Below are positions 9,875-19,209 of a stretch of DNA of 64,000 nucleotides, piece by piece. The notes beneath the pieces are model-generated. The model ran no database searches, had not been told where the DNA came from, and was given only the letters and a program-made list of their open reading frames with translations. How positions within the stretch are numbered: the stretch's first letter is position 1; every line of letters begins with the position of its first letter. A program made the position numbers and the translations under genes. The DNA comes from an uncultured Clostridia bacterium (lineage in GTDB: Bacteria > Bacillota > Clostridia > TANB77 > CAG-508): NCBI GenBank assembly GCA_934154445.1, contig CAKPGC010000005.1, positions 1 through 64,000 on the forward strand, in the 5' to 3' direction.

Positions 9875-10063
9875 ATGAAGGTAGTGGACAAGATAGCATT
9901 AGTTTTAATCATAATAGGAGCTATAAATTGGGGACTAGTAGGAATATTCAATTTTAATTTAGTAGATGCTATTTTTGGTACAATGAGCGTTATATCAAGA
10001 ATAATATATGCTTTAGTTGGAATCTCTGGTTTATGGGGAATAAAATTATTATTTGATGATTAA
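9875..10063 (+). CDS. DUF378 small membrane protein
   Basis: 62-aa protein with two transmembrane helices. It matches the DUF378 pattern (KIALVLIIIGAINWGLVGIFNFNLVDAIFG ... ISRIIYALVGISGLWGI, described here by key parts INWGLVG and YALVGISGLW). The start ATG at 9875 is chosen because GGAGGG lies 7 nt upstream; an in-frame ATG at 9860 precedes that SD. Function unknown in this family. Monocistronic. Confidence 0.85.
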   Translation: MKVVDKIALVLIIIGAINWGLVGIFNFNLVDAIFGTMSVISRIIYALVGISGLWGIKLLFDD

Positions 10064-10072
10064 ATATAATAT

Positions 10073-10107
10073 AAAAACTCGTATGATTAAATTCATACGA
10101 GTTTTTT
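10073..10107 (+). terminator. Intrinsic terminator after DUF378 gene
   Basis: AAAACTCGTATGA / TCATACGAGTTTTTT, a 13-bp stem followed by T's. Confidence 0.88.
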
Positions 10108-10236
10108 GTGATTATAATTAATAAAATAGAATACTTGAAAAATACATAAAATTAAGGTATAATAACAAACGTAGGACAAATGTCCACAAATTCAAAATTT
10201 AATGAAAAAGAACAAAGCTAAGTGAAGGGAGAAAAT

Positions 10237-11820
10237 ATGTTAAGTGCAAATGGAGTAACAGTAAGATTCGGTAAAAGAGTATTATTTGAAGATGTAAACA
10301 TAAAGTTCGGAAAAGGAAATTGTTACGGAATTATAGGAGCAAACGGAGCAGGAAAATCAACATTTTTAAAGGTATTATCAGGAGAAATAGAACCAAGCAA
10401 AGGAGATGTTACATTAGAAAAAGGAGAAAGACTATCAATATTAAAACAAGATCACTTTGCTTTTGAAGAAAATACAGTAATAGATACAGTAATGATGGGA
10501 AATAAAGAATTATATGACATAATGAAAGAAAAAGAAGCAATATATGCAAAACCAGATTTTTCAGAAGAAGATGGAATGAAAGCTGCAAAACTTGAAGAAA
10601 GATTTGCAGAGTTAGATGGATGGAATGCTGAGTCAGATGCAGCTATGCTTCTTAATGATTTAGGAATAATACCAGAGAATCATTACAAGTTTATGAAAGA
10701 AATAGAAGCAAGAGAAAAAGTAAAAGTATTATTAGCTCAAGCTCTATTCGGAAATCCAGATGTATTATTATTAGATGAACCAACAAACGACTTAGATTTA
10801 AAAAGCATAAATTGGTTACAAGAATTCTTAATCAATTTTGAAAATACAGTAATTGTAGTATCACATGATAGATATTTTTTAAACAAAGTATGTACACATA
10901 TAGCAGATGTTGATTTTGGAAAAATAAAAGTATACCCAGGAAATTATGATTTCTGGTATGAATCAAGTCAATTAGCATTAAAACAAATGAAAGAACAAAA
11001 CAAGAAAAAAGAAGAAAAGATAAAAGAATTACAAGACTTTATCGCAAGATTTAGTGCTAACGCATCAAAATCTAAACAAGCTACATCAAGAAAGAAAACA
11101 CTTGAAAAAATAGAATTAGATGAAATTAAACCATCAAACAGAAAATATCCTTATGTTGATTTTAAACCAGATAGAGAACCTGGAAAAGAAATATTACAAG
11201 TAAAAAATATTTCAAAAACCTATGAGGGTGTAAAAGTACTAGATAACATATCATTTACAGTAAAACAAGATGACAAAATTGCATTTTTAGCAGATAATGA
11301 AATAGCAAAAACAGTATTATTCCAAATAATTGCAGGAGAAATGGAACCAGATAGTGGAGAATTAATATGGGGAACAACAATTACAAAATCATATTTCCCT
11401 AAGGATAACAATTATTTATTTGACACAGACGAAAACATTACAGAATGGCTTAGAAAATACTCAAAGGATCCAGACGAAACTTATGTAAGGGGCTTTTTAG
11501 GAAGAATGCTATTTTCAGGGGATGAAGCATTAAAACAAGTTAGAGTTTTATCCGGAGGAGAAAAAGTAAGATGCGTACTATCAAAAATGATGCTTTCAGG
11601 AGCTAATTTCTTAATTTTTGATGAACCAACAAACCATTTAGATATGGAAAGTATAACATCAGTAAATAACGGAATGACTAATTTTAAAGGAAATATCTTA
11701 TTTACATCACATGACCACCAATTAACTCAAACAGTTGCAAATAGAGTTATTGATATTAAAGAAGATGGAAAAGTAATAGATAGAGAAGTTACTTATAATG
11801 AATATTTAGGAATCGAATAA
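10237..11820 (+). CDS. ABC-F family ATPase (YkpA/YbiT-like)
   Basis: 527-aa cytosolic ribosome-associated-type ABC-F protein with two ATPase domains and no membrane segments. Domain 1 (1-235): GANGAGKST Walker A and LLLDEPTNDLD Walker B, with a divergent signature (EIEAREKVKVLLAQ) as in the YbiT/YkpA branch. A charged linker (about 245-300, KKKEEKIKELQDF) joins domain 2 (315-525), which has LSGGEK and FDEPTNHLD. The second Walker A is degenerate: ADNEIAKT in place of GxxGxGKS/T, so it may bind nucleotide poorly; I believe related Firmicutes proteins share this. The ATG at 10237 follows AAGGGAG; an in-frame GTG 15 nt upstream precedes that SD. Antibiotic resistance cannot be inferred. Confidence 0.9.
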   Translation: MLSANGVTVRFGKRVLFEDVNIKFGKGNCYGIIGANGAGKSTFLKVLSGEIEPSKGDVTLEKGERLSILKQDHFAFEENTVIDTVMMGNKELYDIMKEKEAIYAKPDFSEEDGMKAAKLEERFAELDGWNAESDAAMLLNDLGIIPENHYKFMKEIEAREKVKVLLAQALFGNPDVLLLDEPTNDLDLKSINWLQEFLINFENTVIVVSHDRYFLNKVCTHIADVDFGKIKVYPGNYDFWYESSQLALKQMKEQNKKKEEKIKELQDFIARFSANASKSKQATSRKKTLEKIELDEIKPSNRKYPYVDFKPDREPGKEILQVKNISKTYEGVKVLDNISFTVKQDDKIAFLADNEIAKTVLFQIIAGEMEPDSGELIWGTTITKSYFPKDNNYLFDTDENITEWLRKYSKDPDETYVRGFLGRMLFSGDEALKQVRVLSGGEKVRCVLSKMMLSGANFLIFDEPTNHLDMESITSVNNGMTNFKGNILFTSHDHQLTQTVANRVIDIKEDGKVIDREVTYNEYLGIE

Positions 11821-11858
11821 TCTTGTCGGAATGGACGAACATTTTTGACAAAAAAGTA

Positions 11859-11890
11859 AAAAAGATGATTTTCAAAAATCATCTTTTTTT
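11859..11890. terminator. Bidirectional terminator
   Basis: AAAAAAGATGATTTT / AAAATCATCTTTTTT hairpin between the convergent ABC-F and DUF975 genes. Confidence 0.88.
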
Positions 11891-11896
11891 TAACTT

Positions 11897-12697
11897 TTAT
11901 TGAATTGGATTGTCAGTATCATCTGTTACAACTTTTGCTTCAATATTTTGATTATTTCCGCTAATATATTTATAAAAAGCTATAATTGCAAACTGCATAT
12001 AAGGAGCAAGCCATAACATTCCTATACCAAATGTGAATGCTGATAAAATTGCCCATCCTATAAAAGAAAGTTGTAACCAAAATAACTTACTACGATTTCC
12101 AGTCATTAATTCTTCACTTTTTAAAACAGCATTTTTTGATGTCATGTCAGGATTATCAACTGCAATTAAGTAAGCTAATTGATAATAAAAAGATTTTGTT
12201 ATAGTCCAAATCATAGAAATTATAAGAAGTATAAATCCTAATAGTGTTAGTAATATAAAAACAATATTTAAATTAGAATTTGGAATACTTCCATAAGAGT
12301 ACATAGCTATTGAATATGCTGAAAGAGAAATTCCTACAAAGATTAGAATATAAGATATTATTACTAATATTATAGGCAAAATCATTTTTTTAAACACTTC
12401 AAAAGTTATTCCCCAACTTTTCTTAAAGTTATTAAAACCCAATTCTAAAAAGTCAAATGCTTTTACATCTTCATCATTATATACTTTAAATAAAGAAAAA
12501 ATTAAACCAAGGGCCAAAGGTATTTCAATTATAGTATTAATGATTGAAAATAAAAAATCTGTGGAATCAGGAAAAAAACTTTCTACAAAATTAATAAGAA
12601 AAAATATAACAAAGTATGCTAAAGTAATTAAAGCGACTTTTCCCCATTTTCCTTCTAGTTTTTTACGAGCTTCTGCTCTAAAATCTGATGAAATCAT
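11897..12697 (-). CDS. DUF975 family membrane protein
   Basis: 266-aa protein with about six transmembrane helices and the DUF975 N-terminus (SDFRAEARKKLEGKWGKVAL). Conserved features include a loop LELGFNNFKKSWG and the region TSKNAVLKSEELMTGNRSKLFWL. Function of the family is unknown. GGGGGAATTTAAA precedes the ATG. Convergent with the ABC-F gene, divergent from tex. Confidence 0.85.
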   Translation of the reverse strand: MISSDFRAEARKKLEGKWGKVALITLAYFVIFFLINFVESFFPDSTDFLFSIINTIIEIPLALGLIFSLFKVYNDEDVKAFDFLELGFNNFKKSWGITFEVFKKMILPIILVIISYILIFVGISLSAYSIAMYSYGSIPNSNLNIVFILLTLLGFILLIISMIWTITKSFYYQLAYLIAVDNPDMTSKNAVLKSEELMTGNRSKLFWLQLSFIGWAILSAFTFGIGMLWLAPYMQFAIIAFYKYISGNNQNIEAKVVTDDTDNPIQ

Positions 12698-12778
12698 TTT
12701 AAATTCCCCCTTTTATTTTGTATAGATTTATGATATATTAAACAATATAAAAAGTCAATAAAAGGAAAGGAAATAAAT

Positions 12779-14962
12779 ATGGATAAGATTGTAAAAACAA
12801 TAGCAGAAGAACTAGGAATAAAAACATCCCAAGTAGAAAATACTATAAAATTAATTGATGAGGGAAATACTATACCATTTATTGCACGTTATAGAAAAGA
12901 AGTAACAGGTGGATTAAGTGACGAAGTATTAAGAACATTTGGAGAGAGATTAACCTATTTAAGAAACTTAGAAACAAGAAAAGAAGAAGTTATAAAATCA
13001 ATAGATGAGCAAGGAAAGTTAACAGATGAAATTTTAAAGGCAGTTGCAATTGCAAAAACATTAGCAGAAGTAGAGGATATATATAGACCATATAAACAAA
13101 AGAAAAAAACAAGGGCAACAGTTGCTAAAGCAAAAGGATTAGAACCATTGGCACAAATAATACTAGAACAAAAAGAAAATAAATCAATATTAGAAATTGC
13201 ACAGGAGTATGTCAATATTAATAGTTTATCAGATGAAGATAAGAAAAATAAAGACAAAGTCGTAGCAACACCTGAAGAAGCAATACAAGGAGCATTAGAT
13301 ATTATTGCAGAAGATATATCTGATAATGCTAAATATAGAAAAGAAATAAAAAGACAATGCTATAGAGAAGGAACAATTAAAACAAAAGCAAAAGATGAAG
13401 AAGCAAAATCTAATTATGAAATGTATTATGATTATGGAGAAGCATTAAAATTTATTCCAAGCCATAGAATTTTAGCAATAAATAGAGGGGAAAAAGAAGA
13501 ATTTTTAAAAGTATCTATTGAAAAGCCGGAAGATAAAATTTTAGCATACATAGAAAAGGATATTATAAAAGGTGAAACACAATTTACAAAAATGTTAAAA
13601 GACACAATATTAGACAGTTTTGAAAGATTAATAGAACCATCAATTGATAGAGAAATTCGTTCTGATTTAACAGAAAAAGCAGAAGAAAAGGCAATAAAAG
13701 TATTTGGACAAAATTCAAAACAATTACTATTAGGAGCACCAATTAAAGGCAAAACAGTAATGGGATTTGATCCAGCATATAGAACAGGATGTAAAATAGC
13801 CGTAATTGATGAAACAGGAAAAGTTCTTGATTATACAACAGTATATCCAACAGAACCACAAAATGATGTAGAAGGTGCTAAAAAAGAATTATTAAAATTG
13901 ATAGAAAAAGATAAAATTGATATGATTGCAATTGGAAATGGAACAGCATCAAGAGAATCTGAAATGTTTGTTGCAGATATGATAAAAGAAGCAAAAAGAG
14001 AAGTTCATTATGTGATAGTAAGCGAAGCGGGAGCATCTGTATACTCTGCATCAAAACTTGCAACAGAGGAATATCCAGACATAAATGTTTCTATAAGAGG
14101 AGCAATATCAATTGCAAGAAGACTACAAGATCCACTTGCAGAACTTGTAAAAATAGACCCAAAAGCAATAGGAGTTGGTCAATATCAACATGATGTAAAT
14201 CAAAAGAAATTAGCTGAAAGTCTTACTGGAGTTGTCGAAGATAGTGTTAACAAGGTTGGAGTAGATGTTAATACAGCAACACCATCATTGCTTTCTTATG
14301 TCTCAGGAATAAACAGTACAATAGCAAAAAATATTGTAAAATATAGAGATGAGAATGGAAAATTAAAAGAAAGAAAAGAACTTTTAAAAGTTCCAAAACT
14401 AGGTAAAGTAGCCTTTGAACAATGTGCAGGATTCCTAAGAATTATAGATGGAAAAAATCCATTAGAAATTACTGCAGTTCACCCAGAAAGTTACGAAGCA
14501 ACAGAGAAATTATTGCAATCTTTAGGCTTTGACAAAGAAGACTTAAGAGACAGAGAAAAAACAGATGAACTAAGACAAAAGTTAAAAACAGTTGATGTTG
14601 TTAAAACAGCTAAAGAACTAGAAATAGGGGAGATGACATTGTCTGATATAATTTCAGAGCTTAGCAAACCAGGAAGAGACCCACGTGAAGATATGCCTAA
14701 ACCAATTTTAAGACAGGATGTTTTGAAATTAGAAGATCTAAAAGAAGGAATGATTTTAACAGGAACAGTTAGAAATGTTATAGATTTTGGAGCATTTGTA
14801 GATATAGGAGTTAAATATGATGGACTTGTTCATATTTCTGAAATGAGCGAAAAGTTCATAAAAAATCCTTCTGATTTAGTTTCTGTTGGTGATATTGTTA
14901 AAGTTAAAGTTATAAAAATAGACATGGAAAGAAAAAAAGTTGCACTTTCTATGAAAGTATAA
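12779..14962 (+). CDS. tex: Tex-family RNA-binding transcription accessory protein
   Basis: 727-aa cytosolic protein of full family length. Order: N-terminal helical Tex domain with ELGIKTSQV and FIARYRKEVTGGL, a YqgF/RuvC-like domain (GFDPAYRTGCKIAVID near residue 325), helix-hairpin-helix segments (about 490-560, SYVSGINSTIAKNIV and LLKVPKLGKVAFEQCAGF), and a C-terminal S1 RNA-binding domain (about 650-725, LKEGMILTGTVRNVIDFGAF and DGLVHISEMS). The start follows AAAGGAAAGG. Single gene. Confidence 0.95.
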   Translation: MDKIVKTIAEELGIKTSQVENTIKLIDEGNTIPFIARYRKEVTGGLSDEVLRTFGERLTYLRNLETRKEEVIKSIDEQGKLTDEILKAVAIAKTLAEVEDIYRPYKQKKKTRATVAKAKGLEPLAQIILEQKENKSILEIAQEYVNINSLSDEDKKNKDKVVATPEEAIQGALDIIAEDISDNAKYRKEIKRQCYREGTIKTKAKDEEAKSNYEMYYDYGEALKFIPSHRILAINRGEKEEFLKVSIEKPEDKILAYIEKDIIKGETQFTKMLKDTILDSFERLIEPSIDREIRSDLTEKAEEKAIKVFGQNSKQLLLGAPIKGKTVMGFDPAYRTGCKIAVIDETGKVLDYTTVYPTEPQNDVEGAKKELLKLIEKDKIDMIAIGNGTASRESEMFVADMIKEAKREVHYVIVSEAGASVYSASKLATEEYPDINVSIRGAISIARRLQDPLAELVKIDPKAIGVGQYQHDVNQKKLAESLTGVVEDSVNKVGVDVNTATPSLLSYVSGINSTIAKNIVKYRDENGKLKERKELLKVPKLGKVAFEQCAGFLRIIDGKNPLEITAVHPESYEATEKLLQSLGFDKEDLRDREKTDELRQKLKTVDVVKTAKELEIGEMTLSDIISELSKPGRDPREDMPKPILRQDVLKLEDLKEGMILTGTVRNVIDFGAFVDIGVKYDGLVHISEMSEKFIKNPSDLVSVGDIVKVKVIKIDMERKKVALSMKV

Positions 14963-14963
14963 A

Positions 14964-15004
14964 AAATAGGAATTAGGAGCTTAGCTCCATAATTCCTATT
15001 TTCT
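14964..15004. terminator. Bidirectional terminator between tex and HD-GYP regulator
   Basis: Stem AAAAATAGGAATTA with an inner GGAGC/GCTCC continuation and TAATTCCTATTTT on the other arm, between convergent stops. Confidence 0.88.
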
Positions 15005-16061
15005 ATTTATAAGTATTTTTTATTTTTTCAATTTCATCATAATGATTTTTTAATATATCTAAAAATACATCATCTAAATTTGGATCGAATTGAGTTCCTC
15101 TACATCTTTCAAATTCAGAAATAACAACATCCATTGGTAAAGAATCTCTATAGCTTCTTTTTGAAGTCATTGCATCAAAAGTATCAGCAATTGCAGCAAT
15201 TCTAGCTAAGTAAGGAATTTCTTCACCTTTTAATTTTCCAGGATATCCATTTCCATCATATCTTTCATGATGATGTTTTACAATAGGAATAATATCTTGA
15301 AAAATTGTTGCAGAAGATAAAATGTGAGCACCTATTGCAGGATGGTTTTTGATTTCTGAATATTCATCATCAGTAAGTTTTGATTCTTTTCTTAGAATTG
15401 AATCAGGAATACCAATTTTTCCAATATCATGGAATAATCCGCCAATCTCTAAATCATGTAATTCTTTTTCTGATAATCCCAAATGTTTACCAATTAAAAC
15501 TGAATATTGTGATACCCTATCAGAATGACCCCTAGTGTATGTATCTTTCGCTTCAACTGTATATCTTAATGTCTGAATTGTAGAAAGATAAGCTTCTTCA
15601 AGTTTCTCATTAGTTTCGGACAATTCTTCATTAATCTTTTTAATCTCATTCATTTGAGCAATAGACTTAATCCCAGATTCTATTAACAAAAGAAGTTGAT
15701 CAAACTTATCACTTTTTTCACAATATCCTTGTATATCAAGTCTTCTGATAGTTTCTAGTGGTGGAGCTAAATCTTTATGCCCTGTAAGTAATAATATATA
15801 TAATTCTTTATTAAATTTTCTAATTTCTTCAACAACTTGGTCACCATGAATAGGTGTCATAATAAAGTCCAAAAGCATTAAGTCATAATGTTCTGTTTTA
15901 ACTTTTTCAATTGCTTCAATTGGATCTGTAACACCTGTAAAGTTATAGCCAGAACGTTTTAAGAATATAGAAAGAGAATCTACAATTCCTTCTTCATCAT
16001 CTACTGCTATTATTTTATAATTGTTGTTTTCATTAGAGACATTTTGCAATCCTTTTCTCAT
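15003..16061 (-). CDS. Response regulator with HD-GYP domain
   Basis: 352-aa cytosolic regulator. Residues 15-130 are a receiver with the acidic pair D21/D22, phosphoacceptor D65 (LMLLDFIM) and the conserved Thr/Lys region (LLTGHKD, GYCEKSDK). A coiled-coil linker (135-160) leads to an HD-GYP domain with H211-D212 (GLFHDIGKIGIP) and HHHERYDGNGYPG near 263-275, all residues expected for an active cyclic-di-GMP phosphodiesterase. GGAGG precedes the start. Same strand as the kinase at 17404-19206, from which it is separated only by the oppositely oriented Rpn gene. Pairing with that kinase is inference. No GGDEF protein is in the window. Confidence 0.9.
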   Translation of the reverse strand: MRKGLQNVSNENNNYKIIAVDDEEGIVDSLSIFLKRSGYNFTGVTDPIEAIEKVKTEHYDLMLLDFIMTPIHGDQVVEEIRKFNKELYILLLTGHKDLAPPLETIRRLDIQGYCEKSDKFDQLLLLIESGIKSIAQMNEIKKINEELSETNEKLEEAYLSTIQTLRYTVEAKDTYTRGHSDRVSQYSVLIGKHLGLSEKELHDLEIGGLFHDIGKIGIPDSILRKESKLTDDEYSEIKNHPAIGAHILSSATIFQDIIPIVKHHHERYDGNGYPGKLKGEEIPYLARIAAIADTFDAMTSKRSYRDSLPMDVVISEFERCRGTQFDPNLDDVFLDILKNHYDEIEKIKNTYK

Positions 16062-16280
16062 ATAAACCTCCGTTCCATCAATTTTTTTTGATGTCTTATA
16101 TTAAAGATTTTTACAATGTCATTATATTAGTAAATTGTTTAAAAAGCAAGTATTTTGAAAGATTATTTGGAAAAACTTGAAAATATTGCACTTTTATTGT
16201 ATTATATGAACATAATTTTATTTCAAATTTATATCATAAATTTTATTCTAAAACAATCCCTAAAAACTATTAAATAAATA

Positions 16281-16309
16281 TTGACAAGTAGATTAAAATA
16301 AAATATAAT
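16281..16309 (+). promoter_or_regulatory. Perfect sigma-A promoter for the Rpn-like gene
   Basis: TTGACA (16281-16286), 17-nt spacer, TATAAT (16304-16309). The predicted transcription start near 16316 falls inside the GAGGTG Shine-Dalgarno-like sequence (16314-16319), so the leader would be only about 12 nt if translation begins at 16328. Confidence 0.7.
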
Positions 16310-16399
16310 GAAAGAGGTGAAAGCAATATAGAAATATTTACCACAAGAGATTATAATATATACTTAAAATTTTTCAGAAAAGACAATGAACTAAATGAT

Positions 16400-17353
16400 G
16401 TGGATAAAAAATATTTTTTATCTGAAATAAACAATCCACACGATAAGATATGTAGAAAAACATTGAATAAAAAGAAAGAGGCTATAAAAATAATAAATAG
16501 AATATTAGATAAAAACAATAAAATTAAAGAGAATTCTATAGAAAAATATATAAGTAGCTTTATTTCAAATGAATTAAAAAACTCCGAATCAGATGTGATT
16601 TATAAACTAAAAAATGAGAATGTTTTTTTCCTAATAGAGCATCAAACAAAAATCGATTACCTTATGCCATATAGAATATTACAATATGAATTAGAGATAA
16701 TTTCAAGTGTGTTAATAGACAGAAAATATATAGATAAAAATTACAAGTTTCCGGAAATAATTGCAATTGTTTTGTATACAGGTAATAAAAAATGGGATGG
16801 AAATTTGGATCTAAGAAGTTCACAATACAAATGGAGAAAATATGAAGGACAAGAACTCTCAAAATATAATATTATAGATATAAATCAAATTGAGGATAAA
16901 GAATTATTAGAAGAAAATTCAATAATTAGCAAAGTTATGCTAATTGAAAAATCAAAAACAGAAAATGATTTATGGAATAATTTGAATAAAATATATATAA
17001 AAATACAACAAGCAAAAGATATATATAGTAAAGAAGATAGAGAATTTTTAAATAAAATAATAAGTACGCTAACTGTAAATAAAGTTGGAAAAGAAAAGGC
17101 AAAAAATATTTTGAAAAAATTAGATTTTGGAGGTGATGTGCAAATGCTTGCTGCAATAGAACTAATACAAAAAACAAATAGACAATTAATACAGACAGGA
17201 AGAAGAGAGGGAAAGAGAGAAGGAAAGAGAGAAGGAAAAATTGAGGGAAAAATTGAGGTTATAAAAAACATGCTTAAAGAAAATTTCCCAATAAGTTTAA
17301 TTGCAAAAGTAACGGAACTAACAGAAGAAGAAATAAAAAAATATAAAAATTAA
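16400..17353 (+). CDS. Rpn/transposase_31-like PD-(D/E)XK nuclease family protein
   Basis: 317 aa from the first standard start (GTG), without a good SD. Resembles the Rpn (recombination-promoting nuclease) family: SDVIYK with the acidic residue followed by FFLIEHQTK (E-x-Q core), then YRILQYELEI and AIVLYTG. The C-terminus has GK/REG repeats (REGKREGKREGKIEGKIE), common in the family, and a small helical end. The reading frame is open and coding-like upstream to 16328 (IEIFTTRDYNIYLKFFRKDNELNDV), where an ATA sits 8 nt after GAGGTG, so the true N-terminus may begin at a non-standard or mutated start. It lies opposite to the two-component genes on either side and looks inserted. Such proteins are mobile-element associated. 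Confidence 0.7.
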   Translation: MDKKYFLSEINNPHDKICRKTLNKKKEAIKIINRILDKNNKIKENSIEKYISSFISNELKNSESDVIYKLKNENVFFLIEHQTKIDYLMPYRILQYELEIISSVLIDRKYIDKNYKFPEIIAIVLYTGNKKWDGNLDLRSSQYKWRKYEGQELSKYNIIDINQIEDKELLEENSIISKVMLIEKSKTENDLWNNLNKIYIKIQQAKDIYSKEDREFLNKIISTLTVNKVGKEKAKNILKKLDFGGDVQMLAAIELIQKTNRQLIQTGRREGKREGKREGKIEGKIEVIKNMLKENFPISLIAKVTELTEEEIKKYKN

Positions 17354-17379
17354 TCAAAAAAGTCAATATTATTTAATAA

Positions 17380-17405
17380 AAAAACTGCTCAAACGAGCAG
17401 TTTTT
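17380..17405. terminator. Bidirectional terminator
   Basis: AAAAACTGCTC / GAGCAGTTTTT with a 4-nt loop, between the Rpn-like gene and the end of the kinase gene. Confidence 0.88.
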
Positions 17406-19206
17406 ATAATGGTAAAATGATATTAAATGTTGTTCCTTTATTTTCTTCAGACTCAAAAGTAATATCACCATTAAAATGAGCTTTTATTGTAGAGTAAGAC
17501 ATATATAGACCAAGGCCAGTACCATTTTTTCCCTTTGTAGTAATCATTTCTTTAAATAATTTTTCTTTAACTTTTTGAGGTAATCCAGAACCATAGTCTT
17601 TAACAGAAATAATCAAGTTATTTTTCTGTTTTTCAAGTGTTAAATCAATATATTGTTCAGGTTTACCATTATAAGCCTGAATAGAATTTGAAATCATGTT
17701 ATTTATAACTTGTACTAAACTATTTACATCTCCATGTATTGTAGTATTTTTTGGTGCTTTCATTTGAACATTTAAATATACAAGTGCGTTTTTAAGTTCA
17801 TGTTTCATTAATATATCGACTCTTTTTACTAATTCATCTATGTCAAAAGAAACATTTTCCGTTTCTGAAAGTGTTACAGCTTGACCTTTAACGGCTGTAA
17901 TAATATCTGACATATATTCAGTATACTCTTTAATTTTTACTATCCACTCATTCATATCTTTTGCTATATCATGATGATCTTGACTATTTACTTCAGGATC
18001 ATCTATTGATGAATCATATTCTTTTACTAGGTCTGTTAGACCTTCTGCTGCTCCTGCTATTGACATAATAGGAGTTTTTAAGTTGTGAGCAATTCCTCCT
18101 ATTAATTGTCCAAGAGAAGAAAGACGTTCCGCTTCCATAAGGGTCTCTTGAGTATCTTTAATTTTTTGCATATCTTCAATATGCTGAGTTACATCTTTGA
18201 AAAGTATTAATGTTCCCAAAGATGCACCTTCTGATAGTATAGAATTTATTTCAATATGAAAATGTTTTTCTATTTTTCTTATGTATAAATCAAAAGATAC
18301 TGTTTTTTCTGAATTTTTCACTTTTGGTAATGCATTTTTAATTTTCTTAAAGTTTAAATATAAGTTATTTCCTTTTAAGAAAGTTTCAAAATTTTGACCT
18401 CTTAAATCTTTTGAATCTTTTATATTGAATGTTGTTAAAAATGTTTGGTTAAAGTCTGTTATACTTCCGTCATCATTTAGTACTATATAACTGTCGGATA
18501 TTCTATCAACTATTTTTTGAAGTGCTATTGGAGCAGCTCCTAAAAAGTTGAATTTGAATATTGCCAAAGAAAAGAATAGCACAGTTAATGAAAATGTGAT
18601 AGGAGTTATGTACACTGTCATTGGTATTATTTTAAATGTACCCAAAATATTTACTGTTACAGGTATCAATATTCCTATGAGAATTAGCATTGATTGTTTA
18701 GAAAAGAAACTTGCATTCTTAATAGAATATTTTAACAAATACCAAACTCCTAAAAACAGAAATAGATAAGAGTATACAGTATTTATAGTATGTAGAGGAC
18801 CTGTTACTATTTCACTCATATTTGTAGAATAATATTTAAAAAATAAATGGTGAAAATCATTTGTCCATAAACCTACTAAAGAAATAATAGGAAATATTAG
18901 TAATAGTAAATTATATTTTTTAAATTTAATTTTTGTATTAGCAAAAATTTTTCCTGTAAAATATACACTAACAGGCAAAAAACATCCTCCGATATATGAA
19001 AAGTATTCAAAATATACTGGAGATATATTATATTTTTGAGCAAATAGTAGTTGAAATAATACAGCAATATTTAAAATTAGGACTAAAACTAAATTTAATA
19101 CAAAAATATTTTTAATTTGGCTTTTTGACTGACTCATAATAATATATATCAATAAAATAAATGTTATAACAGCTGAAAAACCAAGAATTGGTATATATAT
19201 ATTCAT
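17404..19206 (-). CDS. Membrane sensor histidine kinase, N-terminal 7TM and PAS
   Basis: 600 aa. Seven transmembrane helices span about 5-220, with the NDFHHLFF motif after TM4 typical of the 7TM histidine-kinase N-terminal domain. A PAS domain (about 228-345, SDSYIVLNDDGSITDFNQTF) and coiled coil lead to the HisKA region with the phospho-acceptor in LGQLIGGIAHNLKTP (His about 374), and a HATPase domain (about 470-600) with N-box NNMISNSIQA, DYGSGLP and GTGLGLYMS. The start lies 3 nt after the NRPS stop, and its SD AAGGAGG is inside the last NRPS codons (AAAGGAGGATTAAAATATG), so translation is coupled to the NRPS. Its ligand may be related to the NRPS product (inference). The likely partner is the HD-GYP regulator at 15003-16061. 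Confidence 0.9.
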   Translation of the reverse strand: MNIYIPILGFSAVITFILLIYIIMSQSKSQIKNIFVLNLVLVLILNIAVLFQLLFAQKYNISPVYFEYFSYIGGCFLPVSVYFTGKIFANTKIKFKKYNLLLLIFPIISLVGLWTNDFHHLFFKYYSTNMSEIVTGPLHTINTVYSYLFLFLGVWYLLKYSIKNASFFSKQSMLILIGILIPVTVNILGTFKIIPMTVYITPITFSLTVLFFSLAIFKFNFLGAAPIALQKIVDRISDSYIVLNDDGSITDFNQTFLTTFNIKDSKDLRGQNFETFLKGNNLYLNFKKIKNALPKVKNSEKTVSFDLYIRKIEKHFHIEINSILSEGASLGTLILFKDVTQHIEDMQKIKDTQETLMEAERLSSLGQLIGGIAHNLKTPIMSIAGAAEGLTDLVKEYDSSIDDPEVNSQDHHDIAKDMNEWIVKIKEYTEYMSDIITAVKGQAVTLSETENVSFDIDELVKRVDILMKHELKNALVYLNVQMKAPKNTTIHGDVNSLVQVINNMISNSIQAYNGKPEQYIDLTLEKQKNNLIISVKDYGSGLPQKVKEKLFKEMITTKGKNGTGLGLYMSYSTIKAHFNGDITFESEENKGTTFNIILPL

Positions 19207-19209
19207 ATT

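Noticed and set aside
16885..17271. 128-aa minus ORF with FPSLFPSLFPSL repeats
   Set aside because: Antisense of the GKREG repeats in the Rpn-like gene; repeat composition explains it.
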